From Planctomycetaceae bacterium (GTDB taxonomy: Bacteria; Planctomycetota; Planctomycetia; Pirellulales; Thermoguttaceae): a DNA stretch of 34,035 nt. The translations under genes were made by a program, and so were the position numbers. The notes beneath the pieces were generated by a model. That model had not been told where the DNA came from and searched no databases. It saw nothing but the letters and a program-made list of their open reading frames with translations. Positions 1 through 7,420 of the stretch are shown here, in pieces. Positions within the stretch are counted from its first letter, which is position 1. Each line of letters begins with the position of its first letter. Location: assembly GCA_031274255.1 (NCBI GenBank), contig JAISQK010000145.1, positions 1-34,035 of the forward strand, read 5' to 3'.

Positions 1-480
1 CGGTTCCATGCCGCCGGTGCTCACACCTCGTAAATACAGGATCGGAATGAACTCTTCAAGCGTTTTCGCCTTTCGCAAATACGGCGGCAAAATCTTTGAT
101 GGGAATGGTTCACGCTCCGCTTTTTCACGTTTGTCACGAGCCTGCGGCTGCGTCACTTCGATCCCGCCGACACCCGTCAAAATGGTTCGCGTTTGGCAAT
201 GGCCGTTGCGAACGATTGGTTTGTGACCGTGCTCATCGCGAACGGACTCGTATTTTGCGAGGCGGGCGGCGATCTCGCATTCCAACGCCTCGGTCAAAAG
301 ACGCTTCGCTCCCTCCCTTGCGATCTCCGTGATCACGTCCCCAAACTCCGGCATCGGTGCGATGGAAAGCGGCACTCCCTTTTCTGCGTCGTCAATGAAG
401 CGTAACAAACCTGGCACGACTCCTGACAATTTTTCATTGGCGACTGGCTTGACTTCCGACTTTCTGTTAAATTTTTTCAT
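1..480 (-). CDS. IS256-family (mutator) transposase, N-terminal part, runs off the left edge
   Basis: Reading the minus strand from the ATG at 480-478 gives 160 codons that stay open to base 1, so the gene is cut by the window edge and is not itself shown to be broken. The protein starts MKKFNRKSEVK. It then shows the usual start of IS256/Transposase_mut proteins: a stretch like ITEIAREGAKRLLTEALECE, a region with RNGHCQTRTILTGVGGIEV, and then PPYLRKAKTLEEFIPILYL with RGVSTG. These correspond to the DNA-binding N-terminal half. The first catalytic Asp of the DDE triad would lie beyond the edge. An AAGGAA stretch lies about ten bases upstream of the ATG. The family and orientation are clear from motifs recalled from IS256 relatives. 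Whether the element is intact cannot be judged here. Confidence 0.9.
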   Translation of the reverse strand, partial: MKKFNRKSEVKPVANEKLSGVVPGLLRFIDDAEKGVPLSIAPMPEFGDVITEIAREGAKRLLTEALECEIAARLAKYESVRDEHGHKPIVRNGHCQTRTILTGVGGIEVTQPQARDKREKAEREPFPSKILPPYLRKAKTLEEFIPILYLRGVSTGGMEP

Positions 481-550
481 AGCGGTGGTTCCTTGTAAAA
501 TGGTGCTTTTTGTTTGCACTCACCATTTTCCAATAACCCCGCTGCTTTTT

Positions 551-580
551 CAACTCATACACAACTTGAGAGTATAACTC
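551..580. repeat. Candidate terminal sequence of the IS256-type element
   Basis: About 70-100 bases upstream of the transposase start lies CAACTCATACACAACTTGAG followed by AGTATAACTC. The short GAGTATAACTC piece is itself nearly palindromic. Recognisable IS5 transposase coding sequence begins immediately afterwards, at about 587, so the IS256 end must lie between roughly 550 and 587. The exact terminus and any target-site duplication cannot be fixed because the other end is outside the window. Confidence 0.3.
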
Positions 581-586
581 ATATTT

Positions 587-1010
587 GCGGATGTGGAGAC
601 GCAGGAAATCCTTTGCGCGGCACAGGAAAAGGGGAGTGTTCACGACTTTAAGTTGTTGTTCAAAAGGACGATTCGGGCAGTGATGGGGTGCATCTTGTTA
701 TGAGCGGACAGCAGTTATCAAGGGTTGTTCGCCATTCCCAGGAACAGCAGGATCCCTTTATAAAAGAAATAAGAATCGTCCGTTGACGACGGAGCAAAGG
801 CCGTTGAATCGTGAGTTGTCTCGTGAGCGGATTGTCATTGAGAACATGAACGCAAAAATCAAAACGTTCAAGATCATGAGCGACAGATACCGCTGCAGAC
901 GAAAAAGACACTTCTTGCGAATGAACCTTATCTATGTTATCATCAACTACGAAACAAAATTAGAGTTTCCGAACAACTCTAATAGGTGCACATACCGGAA
1001 TTTCAAATAA
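587..1010 (+). pseudogene. IS5-family transposase remnant (C-terminal part, frameshifted)
   Basis: The plus strand carries the C-terminal third of an IS5/DDE_Tnp_4 transposase in shifted frames. From 590 it reads DVETQEILCAAQEKGSVHDF, then a frameshift. It continues as ADSSYQGLFAIPRNSRIP around 700-760, shifts again, and ends with NRPLTTEQRPLNRELSRERI, VIENMNAKIKTFKIMSDRYR and a run close to RRKRHFLRMNLIYVIINYE. The NRELSRERIVIEN block holds the last catalytic Glu and is diagnostic for the family. The 5' two thirds are missing, and the break coincides with the end of the neighbouring IS256-type element. This suggests that the IS256 copy inserted into, or recombined with, an older IS5 copy. 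The product cannot be functional. Confidence 0.85.
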
Positions 1011-1192
1011 GGAGAGTTGCCGTACCGCACAGGTGATATGCCCCGTTGATACGGCGATGAGAAGATGGTATATTGAACACGGTTGAAATTTCCGTTTTGA
1101 ATTTTCAACCGTAATTGTCTCTTTTCTTGGAAGTTAAAAGAGAATTTCTGAGATTGCAGCATCCCAAAACGAATCATTAAGGAGTAGAAAGC

Positions 1193-2356
1193 ATGTCCAC
1201 ACGCCGTGAATTTTTGAAGCAGGTCGGAATTTTAGGGACCACCGCACTGGTTTCGCAGGCGGCTTACAAAACAGGTTTCACACGGGAGGAGCAAACAATT
1301 CCCGATGTGGAAAAGGTTTTTACCGTTCCGATGGAAAAAGCCGTTCATCTTGTTCCGCCGAAACAGGTGATCACGATTCCGGATGTCGATGGTTTCAAGG
1401 TACTCAAGGGAGACTTCCACATGCACACCATTTTTTCCGACGGCCGCGTCTGGCCGGGAGAACGTGTTGTCGATGCGGTGGGAAACGGGCTGGATGTCAT
1501 TTCGATCACGGATCATATTGAGTACCGTCCGCATATCGGCGGGAAAGGTTTGCAGCTCAAGGATCGTAACGATGACTACAATATCTGGTATGATTATGCG
1601 AAAGAAACCGCCGAAAAACAGAAACTCATTCTTGTGCATGGTGCGGAAATCACCAAATCCAAGCTGCCGCCGGGACATTTCAACGCTCTGTTCATTAAAG
1701 ATGTCAATCCGATAGCGGGCGTACAGAACGATATCAACAAAATGTTCGAGGAGACCGTCAAACAAGGCGGTTTTCTGCAATGGAACCATCCCGGTTGGGG
1801 AGGGCAACTCCCCAAGGGAACACCATTGACGTTTTTCCCGCAGCATGAGGAATTTTTCCGAAACGGTTTTCTGCATGGAATTGAAACCTTCAACGGAAAG
1901 GAATTTTACCCGTCGGTCTGTCAATGGTGCGAGTCAAAGGATCTGGCGGTCATTGCCAACAGTGACATTCACGGCAGTGAGTTTGAAACCTATGGCGTCC
2001 GCAATTCACTCCGTCCGATGACCTTGATTCTTGCCAAAGAACGAACGTATGATTCCATTAAAGAAGCGTTCTTTGCCAAACGAACCATCGCCAGTGCCGC
2101 AGGAATGATTATCGGTCGTGAAAAGTGGGTCAAACCGCTCTTCAAAGCTTGTGTTGAAATCCGCAAGGAAGGCGGAAAAGGGAGACTCGTCAACAAAAGC
2201 AGCCTTCCGATGACAATCGCTTACGCCGAGCAGACGGTAAAACTCGGACCGCTTGGAACCTCGGAACTGCAACTCACTGCCGCCGAAAGCAAGCTGTGCG
2301 TCGTCAACTGGTGTACGATCGGCAGCAAATCGCTTGTGGTGGACATTGAAGTTTAA
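1193..2356 (+). CDS. Tat-exported PHP-domain metal-dependent phosphoesterase
   Basis: This 387-residue protein begins MSTRREFLKQVG, an exact twin-arginine signal (RRxFLK) followed by a hydrophobic segment to about residue 24, so it is probably exported folded. The mature part is a PHP domain, the trinuclear-metal fold shared with histidinol phosphatases and polymerase exonucleases. Visible metal ligands are H76 and H78 (GDFHMH), D107-H108 (ITDH), E152 (GAEIT), H199 (WNHPGW) and D258/H260 (NSDIHG). About 90 C-terminal residues form a probable beta-sandwich add-on. The start is supported by AAGGAG seven bases upstream. The substrate is unknown; family members cleave phosphate monoesters or nucleotides. 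Its stop codon lies one base before the epmA start, so the two are probably co-transcribed, although no functional link is evident. Confidence 0.85.
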   Translation: MSTRREFLKQVGILGTTALVSQAAYKTGFTREEQTIPDVEKVFTVPMEKAVHLVPPKQVITIPDVDGFKVLKGDFHMHTIFSDGRVWPGERVVDAVGNGLDVISITDHIEYRPHIGGKGLQLKDRNDDYNIWYDYAKETAEKQKLILVHGAEITKSKLPPGHFNALFIKDVNPIAGVQNDINKMFEETVKQGGFLQWNHPGWGGQLPKGTPLTFFPQHEEFFRNGFLHGIETFNGKEFYPSVCQWCESKDLAVIANSDIHGSEFETYGVRNSLRPMTLILAKERTYDSIKEAFFAKRTIASAAGMIIGREKWVKPLFKACVEIRKEGGKGRLVNKSSLPMTIAYAEQTVKLGPLGTSELQLTAAESKLCVVNWCTIGSKSLVVDIEV

Positions 2357-2357
2357 T

Positions 2358-3323
2358 ATGTCTTTTTTACCAACATCACCGCTGAAAAACCTTGTACGCC
2401 GCGCGGAGCTGATTCGCAGAATTCGGACGTTCTTCGACGGGCATGGTTTTATTGAGGTCGAAACGCCGGTTCTTTCACAGGATATTGTGGTTGACAGGCA
2501 TTTGGAACCGTTCACCGTTGACATCCGTAATACGGCGTATTATTTGCAGACATCGCCGGAGTTTGCGCTCAAGCGGCTTCTCGCGGCAGGCATGACGGCG
2601 ATTTATCAGATCGGTCCTGTCTTCCGCCGGGGAGATCGCGGTACGGTGCATAATCATGAATTTACGATGCTGGAGTGGTACCGTGTCGGTGAGGACTATC
2701 TTGCGGGAATGCGGTTTCTCAGTGAACTTATTGATGCAGTGTTGAATCGCGAACCGGCGGAATCTGTCACGCTACGATCACTGTTTTTGCAACATGCCGG
2801 AATGAATCCGCATACGTGTGGTGTGACGGAGTTTCAAAATTTTGCGAAGGAAACGGACATGGTTTTTCCTGGCTCTTACCGCACGGGTGAGGCATATCGT
2901 GAGGACTGGACGGACCTGATTTTTTCGGAAAGGATTCAGCCGAAACTTGGCTTTTTGCAGCCGCTGATCGTGTATGACTACCCTGACACGCAGCCGCAGC
3001 TTGCCCGGACAGTGTTTCTGCCGGAGGAAAAAATCACCGTTTCGCAACGCTTTGAACTCTTTATTGACGGTATGGAACTGGCGAACGGGTATCATGAACT
3101 GCTTGATCCGTCAGAACTCAAGCAGCGGTTTGAGCGAATCAACACGCTCCGGAAACTTGACGGGAAAAAGAGTCTTCCCGTGGAAAGCCGGCTTCTCGCC
3201 GCGATGCGGCACGGACTTCCGCCATGCAGCGGTACGGCACTGGGACTCGACCGTCTTGTGATGGTCGCTCTCGGCGCGAAGAGCATTGACGAGGTGATTC
3301 CTTTCCCGTTGGAAAACGCATAA
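2358..3323 (+). CDS. epmA: EF-P beta-lysine ligase EpmA (PoxA/GenX, lysyl-tRNA synthetase-like)
   Basis: A 321-residue class II aminoacyl-tRNA synthetase catalytic core without the N-terminal anticodon-binding domain of LysRS, matching the roughly 325-residue length of E. coli EpmA. Motif 1 is near residues 15-40 (FIEVETPVLS). Motif 2 is near 89-108, with FRRGDRGTVHNHEFTMLEWY. Motif 3 is near 291-302 (SGTALGLDRLVM), where EpmA proteins have Ala and LysRS has Gly. The family attaches (R)-beta-lysine to Lys34 of elongation factor P, which relieves ribosome stalling at polyproline. The frame is open further upstream, but the ATG at 2358 overlaps nothing and follows the PHP stop by one base, and the extra upstream residues would be a PHP shadow. 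Its substrate protein (efp) and the aminomutase (epmB) lie about 2.3-4 kb downstream. Confidence 0.93.
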   Translation: MSFLPTSPLKNLVRRAELIRRIRTFFDGHGFIEVETPVLSQDIVVDRHLEPFTVDIRNTAYYLQTSPEFALKRLLAAGMTAIYQIGPVFRRGDRGTVHNHEFTMLEWYRVGEDYLAGMRFLSELIDAVLNREPAESVTLRSLFLQHAGMNPHTCGVTEFQNFAKETDMVFPGSYRTGEAYREDWTDLIFSERIQPKLGFLQPLIVYDYPDTQPQLARTVFLPEEKITVSQRFELFIDGMELANGYHELLDPSELKQRFERINTLRKLDGKKSLPVESRLLAAMRHGLPPCSGTALGLDRLVMVALGAKSIDEVIPFPLENA

Positions 3324-3403
3324 AAAAGAAGGATTTCGGAAGGGGTGATACAAAGAGAAACATGTTTCTATGGATCATCTTTTCCAACCGTTTGCGTTGG
3401 AGG

Positions 3404-3522
3404 TGTTGTTCCGCTCGCGGACTCCAGCGGTCGCGAGCCGCGACGGGGCAACATGCTGTTCCATCGCAGTTGCCTCATGGTCACTGCGTTCCATTCGGCC
3501 TCCGATGGAAAATCTTTCCAAC
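3404..3522 (-). repeat. Mosaic intergenic repeat, copy A
   Basis: This gene-free block begins GTTGTTCCGCTCGCGGACTC, contains GCGAGCCGCGACGGGGCAAC and GCCTCATGGTCACTGCGTTC, and ends with the near-palindrome GGAAAATCTTTCC. Each phrase recurs elsewhere in the window, in either orientation (around 4160-4190, 4460, 17900-17960, 18360-18380, 28900-28945, 30583-30600). The strand is given relative to the GAACGCAGTGACCATGAGGC phrase. It lies 80 bp after the epmA stop and 13 bp before the end of the IS630 relic. No promoter or gene is seen in it. Confidence 0.8.
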
Positions 3523-3534
3523 GAATTCTATACC

Positions 3535-4070
3535 TTATAACGCCATTAATTGCCCCTTTTTAAGTTTTTGGAAATTGAGTTGCATGAGTGTGTCGAGTTC
3601 GGATTGATAATCGGTTTCGACACGGCTCAGACAATCATTGATGCCCGACGTAAAATATTGTAAAGACATTTCTTCTTAACCAATTTCCATAACCGTTCCA
3701 TCCAATTCAAATTCGGGGAATAGCTCGGAAGAAATTGTAACGTGATTCCCAAGTCCTTCGCCAAGCCCTCCACGAGTTTGCAACGTTGATAAAGTGCATT
3801 GTCCAGTACGATTACGATTGGCCGCCCCGCCTATTGCACGGACAATTTTCGCAACATCTCGCATACGGTCGCCGCCGTAATGTCACCGTCGTTCACGACG
3901 ACGGTCCATTGTTCGCTGATCGCGTTGCAGGCTCCCGGAACATTCCAAAGTTTTCGCCCCGAAGGACTGCGAAGGAAAATTCGGGTGAAACACCATAAGT
4001 ACCCAAGAAACGCCGCTTGAACAAAATGGACTCCATCCATGAACAACACCGTCTCGCCCGCTTTTGACCG
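3535..4070 (-). pseudogene. IS630-family transposase remnant (DDE domain with stop and frameshift)
   Basis: Read on the minus strand, this is the catalytic C-terminal part of an IS630/DDE_3 transposase. VLFMDGVHFVQ (first Asp at 4037-4035) is followed by FLGYLWCFTRIFLRSPSGRK and LWNVPGACNAISEQW. An in-frame TAG sits at 3833-3831. After it the same frame resumes with RPIVIVLDNALYQ (second Asp) and FLPSYSPNLNWMERLWK (Glu of the triad). The frame then slips near 3655-3675, in an A-rich stretch, and continues as YFTSGINDCLSRVETDY to a stop at 3537-3535. All three acidic catalytic residues are present, but the stop and the frameshift make it inactive. The N-terminal helix-turn-helix half is absent and is replaced exactly by repeat copy B. 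No inverted-repeat ends were identified. Confidence 0.87.
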
Positions 4071-4081
4071 ATTTCCGCCCC

Positions 4082-4270
4082 CCGGCAACGCACGGGCGTT
4101 GCATCCCGGTAGGCTCCCGGCTTCTTCGAGACGATTGCTTTCCGATGGAAAATCTTTCCAATAGGAGGCCGAATGGAACGTAGTGACCATGAGGCAGCCG
4201 GATGCAACGGCACGCTGCCCGTCCCGAAACAATAACCCGCTTCCGATGGTCGCTAGTATTTGGTGAGCGG
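4082..4270 (+). repeat. Mosaic intergenic repeat, copy B
   Basis: The block starts with a perfect hairpin at 4085-4102 (stem GCAACGC/GCGTTGC, loop ACGG). It continues with the CCGGTAGGCTCCCGGCTTCT module, GGAAAATCTTTCC, and the phrase GAATGGAACGTAGTGACCAT. It then carries the inverse of the phrase CGGGTTATTGTTCGGGAC that is found in copies H and I, and it ends near GTGAGCGGAACAAC. It abuts the truncated 5' side of the IS630 relic. The remaining bases to about 4360 show no recognisable gene. Confidence 0.8.
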
Positions 4271-4364
4271 AACAACGTCTTTTGTGGAGTGATTGGAAGA
4301 AAAGCTATCCGGGTGATCTCAACGTGACTTCATGAACCGTTTCCCGCATAGGACTTATAAAAGA

Positions 4365-4537
4365 TGCCTCCGGCGGGCAGCGGTAGGCCGCTGCACCCCT
4401 GATGGAGCTGCCGCTCCGAGAACCACGAACCCGTTCGCGTTGCTCACTGGAATCCGCGAGCGGAACAACGATTCCAACGGAAGCGGCTGGAAAGATTGTC
4501 CAACGGAAAGCGAACCGAACGCAGTGAGCGTGAACAT
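4365..4537 (+). repeat. Mosaic intergenic repeat, copy C
   Basis: From 4365 to 4469 this is an inverse copy of the 120-bp module seen at 30583-30702. It starts ATGCCTCCGGCGGGC (the element end elsewhere read as GCCCGCCGGAGGCAT) and finishes GCGAGCGGAACAAC. Its central hairpin at 4377-4394 has a perfect 7-bp stem (GCAGCGG/CCGCTGC) with loop TAGG, a different stem sequence from the other copies. A second module follows with GGAAAGATTGTCC and ACCGAACGCAGTGAGCGTGA. It ends about 17 bp beyond the stop codon of the convergent PEP-CTERM gene. Confidence 0.8.
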
Positions 4538-4553
4538 GCCGGCCGTGAACGTA

Positions 4554-5375
4554 TCAGACCGCAATGTCCGTCCCGCGGCGTTTCTTACGGAAGACGGAAA
4601 CCCCCATAACACCCAGACTTCCGAATGTCCAAAAGAGAAGAGCCGCCGGTTCAGGTACCGTTTCGGCGGGATTGTTTGAAACCTTCGCCAGATAGAGAAA
4701 GTCCTGCATGGAAGAACCGTTCGATTGCTGCATCTGGACGGCGAACACGGCGTAACCATCTGTATCGCCATTAACATTACTGCCGACCTGATAATTTTGC
4801 AACCAGTAATCAACAGTATTTGACGCAAGCATTTGTGAGACATACTTGTTGTTTCCAGCGGTCAAACCGGAATGATTTTCGCCGATCATGATGTACATTG
4901 CGTTCTGCAGTTCCACAAAATCCGCGTCACGGTTTGCACCTGTATAGGCAAAATTCGATAATTGCCCCGTGGCAAACTGTTGATACAACCAGGCGACACC
5001 ATTGGTCACAACATTGCCGATACTGGTTTGGGTTGTTCCGTTCGTGTTGTAATTCAACCTGCCGTACTGGGAAACGGCTGTACTGACAGGCTCATGCCCT
5101 TCAATACAAAAAGTGCTGAATGCTGTCCCCGAAGCGGTGTTGTGACCTGTATATGCCGCCAAAGAAGGCGCAGAACCTGAAGGTGCCGTGAGTTTGACTT
5201 CATAGCCGTAATTATTATTGGCCGTGGAGTATGTCAGTAATGTTCCTTTCCCGTTGTTTTTGCTGTTAAAATTGTTGAGAATGTTACTGATTTCACTGCT
5301 GATATCGGCAAACACCATTCCGGAGCCGAATGCAACTACAGCGGTCACAGCAACCATGAATAAAAGTTTTTTCAT
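4554..5375 (-). CDS. PEP-CTERM sorting domain protein, secreted
   Basis: A 273-residue protein with a Sec signal peptide (MKKLLFMVAVTAVVAFGSG, cleavage near A23). The C-terminus is a textbook PEP-CTERM anchor: VPEP at 240-243, a hydrophobic helix (LLFWTFGSLGVMGVSVF), then RKKRR. Such tails are recognised and removed by an exosortase, which leaves the protein on the surface or in the extracellular matrix. No exosortase gene is in this window. The mature region is rich in Asn, Gly, Ser and Thr and has a single Cys after the signal peptide, in TFCIEGHEPV. This recalls the N-terminal motif of thioester-like or surface domains common among PEP-CTERM proteins, though the function is not established. 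A small inverted repeat (GGAGT/ACTCC, 5414-5429) lies in its leader. The downstream side runs straight into repeat copy C. Confidence 0.85.
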   Translation of the reverse strand: MKKLLFMVAVTAVVAFGSGMVFADISSEISNILNNFNSKNNGKGTLLTYSTANNNYGYEVKLTAPSGSAPSLAAYTGHNTASGTAFSTFCIEGHEPVSTAVSQYGRLNYNTNGTTQTSIGNVVTNGVAWLYQQFATGQLSNFAYTGANRDADFVELQNAMYIMIGENHSGLTAGNNKYVSQMLASNTVDYWLQNYQVGSNVNGDTDGYAVFAVQMQQSNGSSMQDFLYLAKVSNNPAETVPEPAALLFWTFGSLGVMGVSVFRKKRRGTDIAV

Positions 5376-5443
5376 TATCCTGACCCTTTGCGAAAAAGTT
5401 TATCTTGCTTATTGGAGTGTAATGACTCCTTGGACTAATGAAT

Positions 5444-5471
5444 ATTTTACATAAATTTGACAGAAATACAA
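5444..5471 (-). promoter_or_regulatory. Candidate promoter of the PEP-CTERM gene
   Basis: On the minus strand TTGTAT (5471-5466) is followed after 16 bases by TAAAAT (5449-5444), in very AT-rich DNA about 70 bases upstream of the start codon. It is a reasonable sigma-70-like match, based on sequence only. Confidence 0.35.
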
Positions 5472-5584
5472 ATCAAAAATGATAAAAAAAGAGGAAAAAT
5501 CGTATCAATTTTGCTTAAATACTGCAATTTTTTCGTATTTATTGTCACAAAACCTGTAAAATTTTCCATTCGAGTCAGATAGAA

Positions 5585-5612
5585 CAACCCCGCGAGGTAC
5601 GAAACGGGGCTT
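5585..5612 (-). terminator. Possible terminator downstream of efp
   Basis: About 35 bases after the efp stop, on the minus strand, GCCCCG and CGGGGT can pair across a 12-base loop, followed by GTTCT. The stem is short and the T-run weak, so this is tentative. Confidence 0.3.
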
Positions 5613-5645
5613 CTGATAATTGACGTTGAAACGGTATACAGCCGT

Positions 5646-6215
5646 CTATTCTTTCACGCGTTCAATGTATGCGCCGGTTCGAGTGTCAACACGGATCAGC
5701 TCGCCCATCTCGACAAAGTTCGGAACGTAAATCTCCGCACCGGTATCGACTTTCGCCGGTTTCGTCACATTGGTCGCCGTATTTCCGCGGACGCCCGGCT
5801 CGGTGTACTCCACCCGAAGCACAACGTGATTCGGCGGCGTCATTCCTATCGGCGCATTATTGAAAAGGAGCATCTTACAATCCATGTCCGACTTCAGATA
5901 CTTCCACGCATCGTCAATCGCGTCCTTGCTCAACTCGTACTGTTCGTAGGTTTTGTTGTCCATGAAGATGTATTCGTCTCCCTGGGCATAGAGGAATTTG
6001 GCGTCGATTTCGCCGATGTCCGCCGCTTCCAAAGCGTCGCCGCTTTTGTAGGTGCGGTCGAGAATCGTCCCTTTGAGAAGGTTGCGGAGCTTGCATTTGT
6101 AAAGCGCCTGACCTTTGCCCGGCTTCACAAAATTGCACTCCGCCATAATATAAGGGTCGCCGTCAATCTGAACTTTAAGACCTTTGCGAAAATCACTTGT
6201 GCTGTAACTGGCCAT
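5646..6215 (-). CDS. efp: Elongation factor P
   Basis: A 189-residue protein of standard EF-P length and three-domain layout: N-terminal KOW-like domain to about residue 65, then two OB folds. EF-P binds the ribosome between the P and E sites and restores peptide bond formation at consecutive prolines. The modification loop reads VKPGKGQALYKCKLRNLLKG, with the conserved lysine at exactly K34. That is the residue beta-lysylated by EpmA in the gamma-proteobacterial pathway. In the Arg32-type (rhamnosylated) EF-Ps this position is Arg, so this protein belongs to the lysine type. The C-terminus has the usual VRVDTRTGAYIERV ending. It is transcribed away from epmB, and their start codons are about 60 bp apart, so the short gap probably carries both promoters. 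Confidence 0.97.
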   Translation of the reverse strand: MASYSTSDFRKGLKVQIDGDPYIMAECNFVKPGKGQALYKCKLRNLLKGTILDRTYKSGDALEAADIGEIDAKFLYAQGDEYIFMDNKTYEQYELSKDAIDDAWKYLKSDMDCKMLLFNNAPIGMTPPNHVVLRVEYTEPGVRGNTATNVTKPAKVDTGAEIYVPNFVEMGELIRVDTRTGAYIERVKE

Positions 6216-6276
6216 GAATCAATTCCTTCTTATAATCTATAGGTGTTTCAAATCTGTTTTTAATGGTTGTAAAAAA

Positions 6277-7275
6277 ATGTCCGAGTCCGACTTTTGGCAA
6301 AAGCAGCTTCAGGACGCCGTGACCGATCCTGCGGAACTCGTGCGTTCCCTCCGGCTTCCCGAAGACGCCGTGTCGGCTGAGGCGGCTCGCCGTTATCCGG
6401 TTTTTGTGACTCGAAGTTACCTCCGCCGCATGGAACCGGGAAACTTGAACGATCCGTTGCTTCTTCAAGTGCTTCCCCGGGAAGCGGAACTTTCCGAACA
6501 TGCGGATTTCTGTTGCGACCCGCTCGGTGAGCTGGAAAATCCCGACCAATGTCCTGATGTTCTCCAAAAATATCAGGGCCGCGTACTTCTTTTGACAACG
6601 GATTCCTGTGCCGTCCACTGCCGATTCTGTTTCCGGCGTCATTTTCCGAAAAAACATCACTCACTTGAGCATGTTTTTACAGAAAACCGCCTTCGAAATC
6701 CTGACATGCGCGAAGTGATTCTCAGCGGAGGCGACCCGTTGATGCTCACCGACCGACAACTGAAAAAGCTGTTTTATTATATGGAAGAGTTGCCGCATGT
6801 GAATAGGGTCAGGGTTCACACTCGATTGCCGGTCATGATTCCGGAACGGGTGACGGAGGAATTGCTCGGTCTTTTTCAAAAGTTTCGGCAGTCTGCGGCA
6901 AACAGGTCGGCTTTCCTGGTTCTGCATGTGAATCATCCGAACGAACTCGCCCCGGAGGTGCTTGCGGCGGTCGGAAAAATGGCCGATTCCGGTATGCCTG
7001 TCCTGAGTCAGACCGTGCTTTTGAAAGGAATCAACGATAATTTTGCGACGCTTTTCGAACTTTTTGAAAAACTTGTCAACAATCGGGCGATTCCTTACTA
7101 CCTTCATCAGCTTGACCGTGTTGCCGGAGCTTCCCATTTTGAAGTTCCGATGGAGCAGGGGCTGTGTCTTTTACGGAAACTTCAGGATTCCCTTCCGGGC
7201 TTTGCCGTTCCGCGATACGTTCAGGAAACCGCCGGAATGCCGGGTAAGGTGCATCTGCCGCGGAGCGGTGAGTAG
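6277..7275 (+). CDS. epmB: EF-P lysine 2,3-aminomutase EpmB (KamA/YjeK family radical SAM)
   Basis: A 332-residue radical-SAM enzyme that converts (S)-alpha-lysine to (R)-beta-lysine, the donor used by EpmA. The iron-sulfur motif CxxxCxxC is at C111, C115 and C118 (CAVHCRFCFRRHFP). It is followed by SGGDPLML and the PLP-binding segment region, with a lysine near VLLKGIND. The length matches E. coli EpmB (342 residues) and lacks the long ends of clostridial lysine aminomutases. The frame is open back to an ATG at 6214, but that would overlap the efp start. The ATG at 6277 begins MSESDFWQKQLQDAVTDP, which aligns with EpmB starts, although no strong Shine-Dalgarno sequence precedes it. It is divergent from efp. 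Confidence 0.95.
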   Translation: MSESDFWQKQLQDAVTDPAELVRSLRLPEDAVSAEAARRYPVFVTRSYLRRMEPGNLNDPLLLQVLPREAELSEHADFCCDPLGELENPDQCPDVLQKYQGRVLLLTTDSCAVHCRFCFRRHFPKKHHSLEHVFTENRLRNPDMREVILSGGDPLMLTDRQLKKLFYYMEELPHVNRVRVHTRLPVMIPERVTEELLGLFQKFRQSAANRSAFLVLHVNHPNELAPEVLAAVGKMADSGMPVLSQTVLLKGINDNFATLFELFEKLVNNRAIPYYLHQLDRVAGASHFEVPMEQGLCLLRKLQDSLPGFAVPRYVQETAGMPGKVHLPRSGE

Positions 7276-7315
7276 AGGAGTAGAATGGAGTCCATCTGAC
7301 GTGATTGTTCCGGCA

Positions 7316-7350
7316 AAAACGTTCCACCCTTTGTACGGGTGGAACTTAAA
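7316..7350 (-). terminator. Strong intrinsic terminator for the 7421-8548 gene
   Basis: A perfect 9-bp stem, GTTCCACCC (7321-7329) with GGGTGGAAC (7337-7345), and loop TTTGTAC. Read on the minus strand, the stem is followed directly by GTTTTTGCC, giving the U-run. On the plus strand TTAAAGTTT follows, so it may also serve epmB weakly. Confidence 0.8.
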
Positions 7351-7420
7351 GTTTAACCGGTATTGGCGGCGGCCTTTGACAAGCGTGCCGCTTCACATCG
7401 GACAATGAGAAAATCTGACA

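Noticed and set aside
2253-2357. Longer EpmA start within the PHP gene
   Set aside because: The extra 35 residues are a shifted reading of the PHP C-terminus and have no synthetase similarity.
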